DNA of 64,000 bases from Lachnospiraceae oral taxon 107 str. F0167 (lineage in GTDB: Bacteria > Bacillota > Clostridia > Lachnospirales > Lachnospiraceae): NCBI GenBank assembly GCA_000209465.1, contig GL890583.1:76610-140609 (forward strand). Reading direction: 5' to 3'. A program made the position numbers and the translations under genes. A model generated the notes under the pieces. The model worked only from the letters and a program-made list of their open reading frames with translations, made no database searches and was not told the origin of the DNA. Shown here piece after piece: positions 46,101 through 54,527 of the stretch. Each line of letters begins with the position of its first letter. Within the stretch, counting starts at the first letter, position 1.

Positions 46101-46899
46101 GAAGGGTTCGGCTTATATCAGAACAAAGCGTGATGAGATAGTTTCCCTTCTTTCCTATGCCATTGGCTGTATGTTCGGTCGCTACTCTTTGGACAGCGAA
46201 GGTCTTGCCTATGCAGGTGGTGAGTGGGATGAAACTAAGTATATTACGTTCATGCCTGATACTGACAATATAATTCCGCTTACTGATGAGGAGTATCTGG
46301 AAGATGATATAATTACACGACTTTGCACTTGGCTAAAAGTAGTTTATGGTGAAGATACTCTGGAAGAAAACCTTGATTTTATTGCGAAGGCACTTGGTAA
46401 TAAAGGAAATACATCTCGTGAGATTATTAGAAATTATTTTTTAAACGATTTCTTTAAGGATCATTGTCAGACATATTCAGTCACAGGTTCAGGTAAGAGA
46501 CCTATCTACTGGCTCTTTGAAAGCGGAAAGCAGAACGGATTTAAGGCACTTATCTATCTACATAGATATAATGCAGATACTGTAGGAAATCTTCGTATAG
46601 ACTATTTGCACAGAATGCAAAGAATCTATGAGAGTGAAATCGGTCGCATGCAGGATACTATAGATCACAGCAGCAATGCCCGTGAGGTGGCGGCGGCAAC
46701 CAAGCGTAGAGAAAAACTTCAAAAGCAGTTAAAAGAATGCCGTGAGTATGATGAAAAGATTGCCCATCTGGCACTTAGCCGTATAGAACTTGATCTTGAT
46801 GACGGAGTAAAAGTAAACTATAGAAAACTTCAGACCGCAGCAGACGGCAAGTTTTATGAGGTACTGGCAGATTCAAAGAATATAATGAGTAAAAAATAG
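43180..46899 (+). CDS. pglX: BREX adenine-specific DNA methyltransferase PglX
   Basis: 1239 residues, the normal PglX size. It methylates adenine in an asymmetric site to mark self DNA. SAM motif I is DPCMGSGH (331-338) and catalytic motif IV is NPPY (514-517). A long C-terminal region holds specificity and helical parts. Between roughly 44,740 and 45,790 (residues about 520-870) the DNA is visibly more A/T-rich, with different codon choice from both flanks, as expected if the target-recognition region was exchanged by recombination. The frame is intact. It is followed by a small toxin-antitoxin relic, not directly by pglZ. Confidence 0.95.
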   Translation: MNKSAIKNFAIWARNKLITDISYRAGLMGITTEGIAEALPQSMGGTEFYDIGTENPYSISGDAIKQRKKLVEVIREKEADTDYATAYKYIMEEVAYTWFNRLIAIRFMEVNEYLPTHIRVLSSDSGKLEPDIVTNPFDTELQFTEEEKEKIVQLKTDNRLDELFCMLFIKQCNALNENLPALFEKTNDYTELLLNISVIDREGVVYKLVHDIPEDDFNIEKGGQVEIIGWLYQYYNTEPKAQVFARPSGTKIRKEDVPAATQLFTPDWIVRYMVENSLGRLWVEGHPNDELKANWKYYLEEAKQEPEVEEKLTEIRREYAKLNPEDIKLIDPCMGSGHILVYAFDVLMQIYESAGYGQRDAARSILENNIYGLDIDDRAFQLAYFAVMMKARQYNRRILNGEHKPNLFSIKESNGINRNHLKYFGMNLSEDDTEKAVSQINALLDTFIDAKEYGSILTVEEYEWGLLESFVADSEPTGQISMETVGIEATKENLLQIIEQGKVLEEKYHVVVTNPPYMAISNSNNKLNGYVNRKYIGGKTDMFSVFIERCLQFTIRNYYTSMITMQSWLFLTSFEKIRNKILDNEIASLAHLGARSFDEISGEIVQTVVFTIKKISLEGRYKGLYSRLVSGNSEKEKECLFLYQNNLYISKGENFRKIPQRLIAYWVRENTIKCFDYPALDEIFITREGMATADNERFLRLWSEVRFDSITLDCATSKQAAEKDVKWIPYNKGGKERDWYGNNEYIVDWSHDGYTIKNNIDIETGRVRSHNYNGEFGFKEGITWSAISSGDLSVRYCPEGFLFDSKGAKGFVKKSNEDLIWILGLLNSKVSMQFLQFISPTLDFKVGDIVSLPFISDKERQSDILVLVKELVSYSKTDWDSYETSWDFAFHPLVKNDICNVAITADPRTISDSYHSWVSECEQRFLGLKANEEELNRIFIDIYGLQDELTPEVSDKDVTVHRVYDSKEDVPESMKGSAYIRTKRDEIVSLLSYAIGCMFGRYSLDSEGLAYAGGEWDETKYITFMPDTDNIIPLTDEEYLEDDIITRLCTWLKVVYGEDTLEENLDFIAKALGNKGNTSREIIRNYFLNDFFKDHCQTYSVTGSGKRPIYWLFESGKQNGFKALIYLHRYNADTVGNLRIDYLHRMQRIYESEIGRMQDTIDHSSNAREVAAATKRREKLQKQLKECREYDEKIAHLALSRIELDLDDGVKVNYRKLQTAADGKFYEVLADSKNIMSKK

Positions 46900-47008
46900 G
46901 TAAGATTATATAATTGATATTAAAATGTAATGCGGTATGCTTGATATAAAAATTGATGGTAGTATGATTTTAAAATTGAAAAAATGCAGCTAATATAATG
47001 GCAACGTG

Positions 47009-47053
47009 TTGATTAAATACGAATATATTATTATAATTTGGTTATGAGGAGGT
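47009..47053 (+). promoter_or_regulatory. Promoter of the first relB-yafQ copy
   Basis: -35 TTGATT (47009-47014), a 17-bp spacer, -10 TATAAT (47032-47037) and GAGGAGG at about 47046-47052. The same arrangement recurs at the second copy (54206-54248). Because pglZ follows on the same strand, this promoter may now drive pglZ. Confidence 0.65.
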
Positions 47054-47058
47054 ATTAT

Positions 47059-47330
47059 ATGATGACAACGAATTTGAACATTAGAATAGATAAGGACATC
47101 AAAGAACAGGCAGAAGGGATTTTTAATGAACTTGGTATGAATATGACTACGGCTGTTAATATCTTCCTGCGAACAGCTATTCGTGAACATGGTATACCTT
47201 TTGAGTTGAAACTGGATGTGCCTAATGAAACAACAGTGGCTGCAATCGAAGAAGGGAAAAAATGATGTCTGATCCTTTGGCACCTAGATATTCGGACATG
47301 GATGATCTTAAGGCGGCACTTGAAGTATGA
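47059..47330 (+). pseudogene. relB: RelB/DinJ antitoxin, first copy, frameshifted
   Basis: The frame reads MMTTNLNIRIDKDIKEQAEG through VPNETTVAAIEEGKK and then stops at 47265. In the intact second copy the same place reads GGAAAAAGAATGATG. Here it is GGGAAAAAATGATG, one base shorter. The remaining MMSDPLAPRYSDMDDLKAAL continues in another frame to 47330. The N-terminal ribbon-helix-helix would still be made, but the toxin-binding tail is lost. Confidence 0.85.
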
Positions 47331-47607
47331 AATATGATGTGCAGTTTACCAATCAATTTAAAAAAGATTTGAAACTTGCAAAAAGCAAGGAAAGAATTTG
47401 GATAAGCTGTTTGAGGTAATTGATATTCTGGCGAATGGAGATGCTTTGGATGCAAAATATAGAGACCATGATTTAACAGGTAACTATAAGGGAACTCGTG
47501 AATGTCATATTGAGCCAAACCGGTTGCTTATTTATGAAATATATGAAGATGTGCTTGTTTTAATGCTTTATCGCATGGGAACACATTCAGAGTTGTTTAA
47601 GAAGTAA
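47327..47607 (+). pseudogene. yafQ: YafQ-type toxin, first copy, frameshifted
   Basis: Starts MKYDVQFTNQFKKDLKLAK at 47327. One A is missing from the run GCAAAAAGC (six A in the intact copy), which shifts the frame at about codon 20. The rest (DKLFEVIDILANGDALDAKY ... LVLMLYRMGTHSELFKK) is conserved in the other frame. It should be inactive. With its antitoxin also broken, the pair lies as debris between pglX and pglZ. Confidence 0.85.
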
Positions 47608-47719
47608 ACTATACAAGAACGAACCATATAAGTCTTATGATGTACCGGTAGATTAGAATATTATGAATAGGAAATAAGAGGGAAGTCGTAGAAGCAAACA
47701 GTGGAAGGTAATAGAGTAA

Positions 47720-50230
47720 ATGGCGGAATTAAACCTAAAACAGATAATAGATCGTCTGAATGAGGAATTTATGGGTGATACCAGAAAGCTGGTATTTTGG
47801 TATGATGATAAGGCAGAGTTTGTCGAGGATATACAAGGTATAGAACTCATAAATGCAAAAGTATATTTTTTAAAACCGGATAATCAGTTCTATACAAAAT
47901 ATTTTTTGGAGAGAAAAGATTTAGAGAACAATTATTTAATATATGCCCCATTTAAAAAACCTGATGTAAAGGACAATCATCTTGAGGATACATTGCTGTA
48001 TTCAAAAAAGTTTTTTGCAGATAGGGCTTCTTTGCTTACTCTGGATTTGGGAATTGATGAAAAGTATAAGGCGGTAATAGAGAAACATATAAAGTTCTTT
48101 GCAAATAAGGAGAGAAGTAGAAGATTTTATGATTTGGAAATAGAAAACTTCAATGAGGAAAATATTATTATCGGAATTTTAAGCAGTATCTGCCATACAA
48201 AAACATCTTCTTTTGAAGAGGCGGTTCGTGTGATTTTGACGGATGGAGGATTAAATGATAATAAATTCATCTCAGAGATTAAAAAGTATGACTTAATAAA
48301 TGATTTTTGGAAACTGGCTGAGAAGTATTTTGGATATACAGATATAAATCCTACTCTTGAAAACTTTTTGAATACACTTTTTGTAACATATACTGCAAAG
48401 CATATTTCATCAGAAATACCAAAGGAATGGAAGACATTGCTCTCATATAAATCAGGAAATATTATTGCATTTATTGACAGTATGATGAACAGTGTTTTAT
48501 ACAGTGAAAAGTATGATGAACTTTCAGATTTTGTGGATGCCGCTCTTGGAGTAAAAAAAATATTTACAGAATACCCTCCTGAGGCATTATTAAATTGCGA
48601 TACATTCTTATGTATTGATAAGATTTTGATTGATTGGATAGTAGATCGCCTGAATGTAGAAGATATAGGTGCAAAGCTTTGTGATTTATCCATACCTGAA
48701 ATTGCCGATAAAAGAGAGAAAATGCATTTTGGATCTAAAACAGGATGTATTTATCGTATGTTAAAAAGTGCATACCATATAGTAGCAGTTGGAAAATACA
48801 GCTGTCCTGATAATTTTTCTGATATTTTGGAGCAATATTTAAGTACAGATTATAGAATTGATCAGGAGTACAGAAATTTTTATTTTGAATTTGACAAGCT
48901 TGAGGATACACATATTTTTGAAAGACTTCGTGAGCTTGTAGAAAATATTTATACCAATGAATATTTGAATACTCTTTTGCCTAAGTGGAATGGAGCATTA
49001 AGGGAAGAGGAAGCATTTACAAAGTTTCCGCTACAGATTGATTTTTATGACAGTAATATCAGAAATGCAAAGGAGCGTACAGTAGTTATCATATCGGATG
49101 CTATGCGTTATGAAGTCGGGCAGGAATTATATAAGAACTTGGCAGATGATCCGAAATGCAGGGCAAAGCTTGATACACAGCTTTCGGTTTTGCCCTCATA
49201 TACAAGACTTGGAATGGCGGCATTATTGCCACATAAAAGTATTACAATGACTGACGGGTTTCAGGTCTTGGTGGATGATATACTTTGTGATAACCTAACC
49301 GGAAGACAGAATGTATTGCAGAAACATTCTCCAAACAGTATATGCATTCAGTTTGATGATATTAAGAATCTAAAAAAGATTGAGCTTAGAGATATTTTTA
49401 CCGGAAAGCAGGTGGTATATGTATATCATAACCAGATAGATGCCAGAGGCGATAAGGCAAATACAGAGGATGAGGTATTTGTAGCCTGCAAGGAGGCAGT
49501 GGAAGAGATAGTGGATTTAATTCGCCGCATATCAGTAAACGCAAATACATATCATTTTATAATTACAGCCGACCATGGATTTATTTATAAAAGAGATAAA
49601 GTCACAGAAAGTGATAAAATCAGTGGTGTAAATGATAAGAATGCATTTGTGAATCGCAGATTTATTGTAGCTGAGAATGCTCTAAAAGAAGATGGAATAA
49701 TGGCTATCTCCATGGGAAAGATTTTAAGAAATCAGGATACAAAGGTAGTCTCATTCCCTATAAGCAGTAATGTATTTAAGGTCTCTGGAGGCGGACAAAA
49801 CTTTGTTCATGGAGGTTCCTCACCACAGGAAATGCTCATTCCCGTACTGGATGTGAAGATGGAGCGTGGACATATAGATACAAGGAATGCCGGTATAGTA
49901 CTTATCAGTATGGTTCAAAAAATCACAAGAAAGACTATAATGCTTGACTTTATACAGTCGGAGCCTGTAAGCGATACAATAAAGGCAACAAAATATAAGA
50001 TTTTCTTTATTTCAGATGACAATGAAAAGATTTCAAATGAAGTCAGTCTATTTGCCGACAGCAGAGAAACAGATGCTAATAAGAGAATCTTTCGCATGAA
50101 GTTCGGGTTTAAAGATAAAAAATACGACAAAGATAAGAGATATTATCTTGTGGTAGTAGATGAAAATACAGGAGAAGAAATATTAAGACATAGCGTGATT
50201 ATGGATTTGGTATTCGGGGATGAATTTTGA
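47720..50230 (+). CDS. pglZ: BREX alkaline-phosphatase-like protein PglZ
   Basis: Full-length PglZ, 836 residues. The alkaline-phosphatase-superfamily core is present: VVIISDAMRYEVGQE with D460, and ITADHGFIY with D618/H619. The helical N-terminal about 430 residues and the beta-rich C-terminal domain (RIFRMKFGFKDKKYDKDKRY) are complete. PglZ is required for BREX methylation and exclusion and has been reported as a nuclease-like component in some systems. It follows the decayed relB-yafQ pair by 112 bp. brxL, usually next, is not found; the next gene is a radical-SAM gene. Confidence 0.95.
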   Translation: MAELNLKQIIDRLNEEFMGDTRKLVFWYDDKAEFVEDIQGIELINAKVYFLKPDNQFYTKYFLERKDLENNYLIYAPFKKPDVKDNHLEDTLLYSKKFFADRASLLTLDLGIDEKYKAVIEKHIKFFANKERSRRFYDLEIENFNEENIIIGILSSICHTKTSSFEEAVRVILTDGGLNDNKFISEIKKYDLINDFWKLAEKYFGYTDINPTLENFLNTLFVTYTAKHISSEIPKEWKTLLSYKSGNIIAFIDSMMNSVLYSEKYDELSDFVDAALGVKKIFTEYPPEALLNCDTFLCIDKILIDWIVDRLNVEDIGAKLCDLSIPEIADKREKMHFGSKTGCIYRMLKSAYHIVAVGKYSCPDNFSDILEQYLSTDYRIDQEYRNFYFEFDKLEDTHIFERLRELVENIYTNEYLNTLLPKWNGALREEEAFTKFPLQIDFYDSNIRNAKERTVVIISDAMRYEVGQELYKNLADDPKCRAKLDTQLSVLPSYTRLGMAALLPHKSITMTDGFQVLVDDILCDNLTGRQNVLQKHSPNSICIQFDDIKNLKKIELRDIFTGKQVVYVYHNQIDARGDKANTEDEVFVACKEAVEEIVDLIRRISVNANTYHFIITADHGFIYKRDKVTESDKISGVNDKNAFVNRRFIVAENALKEDGIMAISMGKILRNQDTKVVSFPISSNVFKVSGGGQNFVHGGSSPQEMLIPVLDVKMERGHIDTRNAGIVLISMVQKITRKTIMLDFIQSEPVSDTIKATKYKIFFISDDNEKISNEVSLFADSRETDANKRIFRMKFGFKDKKYDKDKRYYLVVVDENTGEEILRHSVIMDLVFGDEF

Positions 50231-50413
50231 GAAAGGATGAGGTAGAGAATACATTACATGAACTGTCACGGTTATATTGCCGATGTATGAAAATGTTTGC
50301 TTTTAGTATTGCTTTAAAATTGCAGCATATGTGGATGTTATTTTGGACAAGAACAGTAAATTTAATATAAAGAATTAAACTATATACTATAGAAAACATC
50401 ATAGGAGGCGGAT

Positions 50414-51667
50414 ATGAGCTTAATTACAGATTTAACAAGAATGTATCTTACACACTCAACCAAACCGTTTGTTTTTACAAATGATTTCGACAAAGTATTG
50501 CCATATGATGAGGGGGCTGAATTCGGCTTATATGTTCATATACCATTCTGCAAAAGTATATGTAATTTTTGTCCCTATTGTAAGGTTATATATGATGAGA
50601 AAACAGCAAATGTCTATATAGATGCTTTGATTAAAGAAATTCATTTGGTGGGGAAACAGTGGAACGGAAGGAGAAAGGCTACAAGCCTTTATTTCGGAGG
50701 CGGTACTCCCGCACTTCTTGCAGACAGAATAACAGATATTATAGCAGCCTTAAGTGAGCATTTTATTATAACGGACGGTATAGGAATAGAACTTCATCCT
50801 GATAATGTAAATATTCCTGTTTTAAAGACTTTAAAAAAGGCGGGAGTTGATAAGATCAGTATAGGTATACAATCTTTTCAGGATAAATACCAAAAGGTTT
50901 TGCAAAGAAGAAAGTTTGATATTAAAGATATGTCAAATGCACTAAACGAAGTTGAATTTGAGACGGTTTCTATGGATTTTATATTTGCATTGCCTACTCA
51001 GACCTTTGAAGATTTAAAAAATGATATTGATATGGCATTTGCTAATGGAGCCAATCATATAGCAATTTACCCTTTAATTGATTTTACATTTACCGAAAAC
51101 AAAGTTCCTATTATGCCAAAAAAAGAAAAGAGAAAACTTTTGGATGATATTACCAACTATTGTATAGGTAAGGGATATGTAAGGAAGTCTATCTGGACTT
51201 TTGCAAGTGATAAGTCGGCATCATATTCTTTAATGACCAGAGATAATTTTTTTGGATTCGGCTGTTCCGCCACAAGTCTTTTTAAGGATCAGTTTAAAAT
51301 AAACACATTTTCTGTATTGGAATATTGTAAAAGAATTGATGCAGATACACTGCCCACTGCACTTACAAACAGATTTGTTAAAAGGCAAAGGATGATTTAT
51401 TATCTTTTTTGGAAATTATACAGTACAAGACTTAAAGTGGAGGAATTTGGAGAGTTTTTTGATATACCTCTTAATAAGGTGTACGGTCTGGAATTTTGGC
51501 TTTTACAAATGCTTGGATTTTTAACAAGGGATGAAGAAGGATATAAGATGACACTTAAAGGTGCTTTCTATTATCATTATTATGAAAATTTTTATACATT
51601 AAGCTATATAGATAAAATGTGGGGAATTATGCGAAAGGAAGCTTTTCCTAAGGATATGAAATTATAA
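50414..51667 (+). CDS. HemN/HemW-like radical SAM protein
   Basis: 417 residues with the cluster motif C46-x3-C50-x2-C53 (CKSICNFCPYC), the GGGTPALL block and IGIQSFQDKYQKVLQRR, all typical of the coproporphyrinogen oxidase-like radical SAM group. True HemN, HemW or a ChuW/HutW-like haem-degrading enzyme cannot be told apart here. AGGAGGCG precedes ATG 50414. It has no known BREX role and probably marks the operon's end. Confidence 0.8.
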   Translation: MSLITDLTRMYLTHSTKPFVFTNDFDKVLPYDEGAEFGLYVHIPFCKSICNFCPYCKVIYDEKTANVYIDALIKEIHLVGKQWNGRRKATSLYFGGGTPALLADRITDIIAALSEHFIITDGIGIELHPDNVNIPVLKTLKKAGVDKISIGIQSFQDKYQKVLQRRKFDIKDMSNALNEVEFETVSMDFIFALPTQTFEDLKNDIDMAFANGANHIAIYPLIDFTFTENKVPIMPKKEKRKLLDDITNYCIGKGYVRKSIWTFASDKSASYSLMTRDNFFGFGCSATSLFKDQFKINTFSVLEYCKRIDADTLPTALTNRFVKRQRMIYYLFWKLYSTRLKVEEFGEFFDIPLNKVYGLEFWLLQMLGFLTRDEEGYKMTLKGAFYYHYYENFYTLSYIDKMWGIMRKEAFPKDMKL

Positions 51668-51732
51668 TAAGCTTATTAAAGTCAATAGTATAATTTAGGA
51701 AACTATTAATTATTTTAGAAAGGAAGGTTGGT

Positions 51733-53082
51733 ATGAGGATAAAAGGAATCGTGGGAATATTTTTGGCAGCAATGACTATGCTTACTGCCTGTGGAAAAAG
51801 TGGTACACAGTTAAGAACTAAAAACATTAATGAATCTGATAAATCCATAAAATCTGTTGAAGCTGTTATTCCAAGCCCTATTTCTGAGGGAACAGATGTT
51901 AATAAGTTTGCAAATGGAGATGCTCACAGTGAATGGTGGAAGGATTATACAGAAAAGGTTCACAAATCACAAACTGTTCAGGCAGGAATGGAACAGTACT
52001 ATGAACTGATACAGAAGGAACTTTTATCAGATGCCACAGATCATAATGCGGTATGTTCGCCATTGAATATTTATATAGCACTTTCCATGCTGGCTGAAGT
52101 GACAGATGGAAATACACGTAAGCAAATCCTTGATGTGCTTAATGTAAAGGATATGGATGTCTTAAATAAGCGAATAGAGGCAATATGGGATGCCAATTAT
52201 GTGGATACACCCGCACTAAAGAGTATATTGGCAAACTCTATCTGGTTAAGAAATGATATAGGGTATAATGAAGATACTTTAAAAAAGCTGTCAGTGGAGT
52301 ATCATGCTTCATCTTACAGCGGTGAGATGGGTTCCGAGTCTATGAATCAGAAACTTCAAAAATGGACTGATGAGCATACAGGAGAATTGCTTACAGAGTA
52401 TACAAAAGAATTGAAACTTAAACCGGAATCAGTGTTGGCACTTATTTCAACCGTTTATTACAAGTCATCATGGGATAAAGATTTCCCAAAGGAACAAACA
52501 AATAAAGGAATATTTCATGGGGTTTTGGGGGATCAGTCGGTTCCTATGATGCACAATGATATTATAACAAATTTGTATCAAACAGAGCATTTTCAGGCTG
52601 TAGGATTGAGTCTTGTTGACAGTGGAACAATGTATTTTTTCCTGCCGAAAGAAGGTTATAAAGCACAGGATATTGCAACAGATCCACAAATGATAAAAAT
52701 CTGTATGGAACCTGAAAGTGTGGAAAGTAATTCAGCACTGGTGCATCTGACAGTTCCAAAATTCAATGATTCGGCTAAAACAGATCTGTTGGAGTGTCTA
52801 AAGGATATCGGAATTACAGATGTGCTTTCAGACAAACAGGCAGATTTCACTCCACTTACAAAGGAAATTGAAAATATTTATTTGAGCAGTGCAGAACATG
52901 CCGCCATGGTAAAGATAGATGAGGAAGGTGTTATAGGTGCGGCGTATACTGTACTTATGATGGAGGCTGCAGGAATAATACAGGATCAGGTGGATTTTAT
53001 TATTGACAGACCTTTTGTTTATGCAGTGGCGGCTCCTGACGGTTCAATTCTTTTTACAGGAGTTATTCAGAATATAGAGTAG
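51733..53082 (+). CDS. Lipoprotein serpin (serine protease inhibitor)
   Basis: A 449-residue serpin with a lipoprotein signal (MRIKGIVGIFLAAMTMLTAC, lipobox LTAC), a Ser-rich linker, then the serpin fold: SPLNIYIALSMLAEVTDGNT near the start, LNKRIEAIWDANYV and the C-terminal DRPFVYAVAAPDGSILFTG. The hinge reads EEGVIGAAYTVLMMEA with Gly at the P15 position. Counting from it and from the conserved Pro-Phe gives a P1 at the Ile-Ile of AAGIIQ. It would trap a protease at the cell surface, for example a host protease. It is an unusual neighbour inside a defence island. Confidence 0.88.
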   Translation: MRIKGIVGIFLAAMTMLTACGKSGTQLRTKNINESDKSIKSVEAVIPSPISEGTDVNKFANGDAHSEWWKDYTEKVHKSQTVQAGMEQYYELIQKELLSDATDHNAVCSPLNIYIALSMLAEVTDGNTRKQILDVLNVKDMDVLNKRIEAIWDANYVDTPALKSILANSIWLRNDIGYNEDTLKKLSVEYHASSYSGEMGSESMNQKLQKWTDEHTGELLTEYTKELKLKPESVLALISTVYYKSSWDKDFPKEQTNKGIFHGVLGDQSVPMMHNDIITNLYQTEHFQAVGLSLVDSGTMYFFLPKEGYKAQDIATDPQMIKICMEPESVESNSALVHLTVPKFNDSAKTDLLECLKDIGITDVLSDKQADFTPLTKEIENIYLSSAEHAAMVKIDEEGVIGAAYTVLMMEAAGIIQDQVDFIIDRPFVYAVAAPDGSILFTGVIQNIE

Positions 53083-53095
53083 TATATTTGAAGTT

Positions 53096-53314
53096 TTGAA
53101 AAACAATGGAGAAATCTCAAATGAAGTCAGCCACTTTGCCAACGGTAGAGAAACAGATGCTGATAAGAGGATCTTTCACATGAAATTCGGGTTTAAAGGC
53201 AGAAGATATGATAAAGATAAGAGATATTATCTTGTGGTCTTTGATGAAAGTACAGGAAAAGAAAGCTTCAAGCATAATGTGATTATGGATTTGGCTTTTG
53301 TGGATGAATTTTGA
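53096..53314 (+). pseudogene. Detached PglZ C-terminal fragment
   Basis: About 70 residues (ISNEVSHFANGRETDADKRI, FHMKFGFKGRRYDKDKRYY, KHNVIMDLAFVDEF) match the last 72 residues of the full PglZ. No start site is present, and the sequence begins 14 bp after the serpin stop. It is the remnant of another pglZ copy, perhaps the lost C-terminus of the mini-PglZ downstream. Confidence 0.88.
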
Positions 53315-53369
53315 TGTTGTTTTTTAAAATTTGTTACATAGGTTTTATAATATGTGCTTCAAACGAATA

Positions 53370-53399
53370 TTGACTTGCATATTTAAAATACGTTATAAT
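53370..53399 (+). promoter_or_regulatory. Promoter of the orphan AbiEi-like gene
   Basis: TTGACT (53370-53375), an 18-bp spacer, TATAAT (53394-53399). The element CGTTATAA occurs at the -10 and again about 45 bp downstream near 53436, a possible autoregulatory site. Confidence 0.6.
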
Positions 53400-53454
53400 C
53401 ATAGTAACAAAAATTTATAAGAGTAGTTAAAAATCGTTATAAAGTGGTGATTAT

Positions 53455-54075
53455 ATGTTATATGAGTATTTACTGGAAAATTATAAACCGAATGAGCCGA
53501 TATTTACATCAGATATTGAATTGGGATTGAGTGGAAATACTCTTAGACCTTTATTAAAGCAACTTTGTGATCAGGGATTATTGAAACGCTTTGATAATGG
53601 AGTATTTTATATTCCATCACAATCGAGATTAAAGGGTGGGGAAGCTATTGCTGCCGGAACAGTGGCTAAACATAGATATATAATTCGTCGAGGTAAAATT
53701 GAGGGATATTATAGCGGTTATACATTTGCTAACCAAGTGGGATTAACTTCACAGGTTCCTGTCACAGTTGAAATAGTATCAAATGAGGCAAGTGCTAAAG
53801 TAAGGGATATAAAAATAAAAGATCAGACAATTCGTCTTAGAAAACCTAAAACAACTGTAACAAAAGATAATGCTCAAGTATTGCAATTCTTGGATTTGCT
53901 TTGTGAGGTGGAACGATTATCAGATGAAAGTGAAGATACAATTTCTAAAAGATTAAGAGATATCATAAAAAAGCAGAATATACAGAAACAAGATATTGAC
54001 TCTTATATTTCATTATACCCTCTTAAAGTATATAAGAATTTCTATGAAAAGGAGTTATATGATGTATTTGCATAA
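53455..54075 (+). CDS. AbiEi/DUF6088-type antitoxin, partner lost
   Basis: 206 residues. The N-terminal winged helix (EPIFTSDIELGLSGNTLRPL, LCDQGLLKRFDNGVFYIP) is followed by the DUF6088-like region (GTVAKHRYIIRRGKIEGYY, SGYTFANQVGLTSQVPVTVE). This type pairs with AbiEii nucleotidyltransferases. Its stop overlaps the start of a toxin gene that has been reduced to about 30 codons, so it is an orphan. It has its own promoter and could still regulate the following genes. Confidence 0.75.
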   Translation: MLYEYLLENYKPNEPIFTSDIELGLSGNTLRPLLKQLCDQGLLKRFDNGVFYIPSQSRLKGGEAIAAGTVAKHRYIIRRGKIEGYYSGYTFANQVGLTSQVPVTVEIVSNEASAKVRDIKIKDQTIRLRKPKTTVTKDNAQVLQFLDLLCEVERLSDESEDTISKRLRDIIKKQNIQKQDIDSYISLYPLKVYKNFYEKELYDVFA

Positions 54076-54163
54076 TGACAAGGAGCTATTTGAAGAAATA
54101 GTATTTGCAACTGCAAATGAGATTGGTCTCCCTATTGCGATTATAGAATTGATGTTACTATGA
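54059..54163 (+). pseudogene. AbiEii-type toxin remnant, first 30 codons
   Basis: From ATG 54059, overlapping the antitoxin, the frame reads MMYLHNDKELFEEIVFATAN then EIGLPIAIIE, the normal start of this toxin subgroup. It then shifts (LMLL-stop at 54163); the expected KDYYVTM can be glimpsed as DVTM in another frame. Everything after it, including all catalytic residues, is gone, and the sequence passes directly into the upstream region of the second relB copy. Confidence 0.75.
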
Positions 54164-54205
54164 TTTAAAATTAAAAATATTTGCAACTAAAATAATGACA
54201 ATGTG

Positions 54206-54248
54206 TTGATAAATAACGAATATATTATTCTAATCTAGATATAAGGAG
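54206..54248 (+). promoter_or_regulatory. Promoter of the second relB-yafQ copy
   Basis: -35 TTGATA (54206-54211), a 17-bp spacer, -10 TCTAAT (54229-54234), then AAGGAGG at about 54243-54249 before ATG 54255. It aligns with 47009-47053. Confidence 0.6.
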
Positions 54249-54254
54249 GTATAT

Positions 54255-54527
54255 ATGATGACAACAAATTTGAATATTAGGATAGATAAGGATATAAAAG
54301 ACCAGGCAGAAGGTATTTTTAATGAACTTGGTATAAATATGACAACAGCTGTTAATATATTCCTGCGAACAGCTATTCGTGAACATGGTATACCTTTTGA
54401 GTTAAAACTTGATGTGCCTAATGAAATAACAGTAGCTGCAATCGAAGAAGGAAAAAGAATGATGTCGGATCCTTTAGCACCGAGGTATTCCGGCATGGAT
54501 GATCTTAAGTCGGCACTGGAAGTATGA
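54255..54527 (+). CDS. relB: RelB/DinJ-family antitoxin, second copy, intact
   Basis: 90 residues. Ribbon-helix-helix N-terminus (NLNIRIDKDIKDQAEGIF), then NMTTAVNIFLRTAIREHGIP and the toxin-binding tail ending DDLKSALEV. AAGGAGG lies 5 bp before the tandem ATG. It overlaps yafQ by 4 bp. It is complete, unlike the copy at 47059. Confidence 0.9.
   Translation: MMTTNLNIRIDKDIKDQAEGIFNELGINMTTAVNIFLRTAIREHGIPFELKLDVPNEITVAAIEEGKRMMSDPLAPRYSGMDDLKSALEV

Noticed and set aside
43180-46899. Possible phase-variable pglX by inversion
   Set aside because: No recombinase, second recognition-domain cassette or inverted repeats were seen near pglX in the window. Only a composition break is present.
48127-48693. 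188-residue minus-strand open frame inside pglZ
   Set aside because: Antisense shadow of a clearly coding region. Composition follows the pglZ codons.
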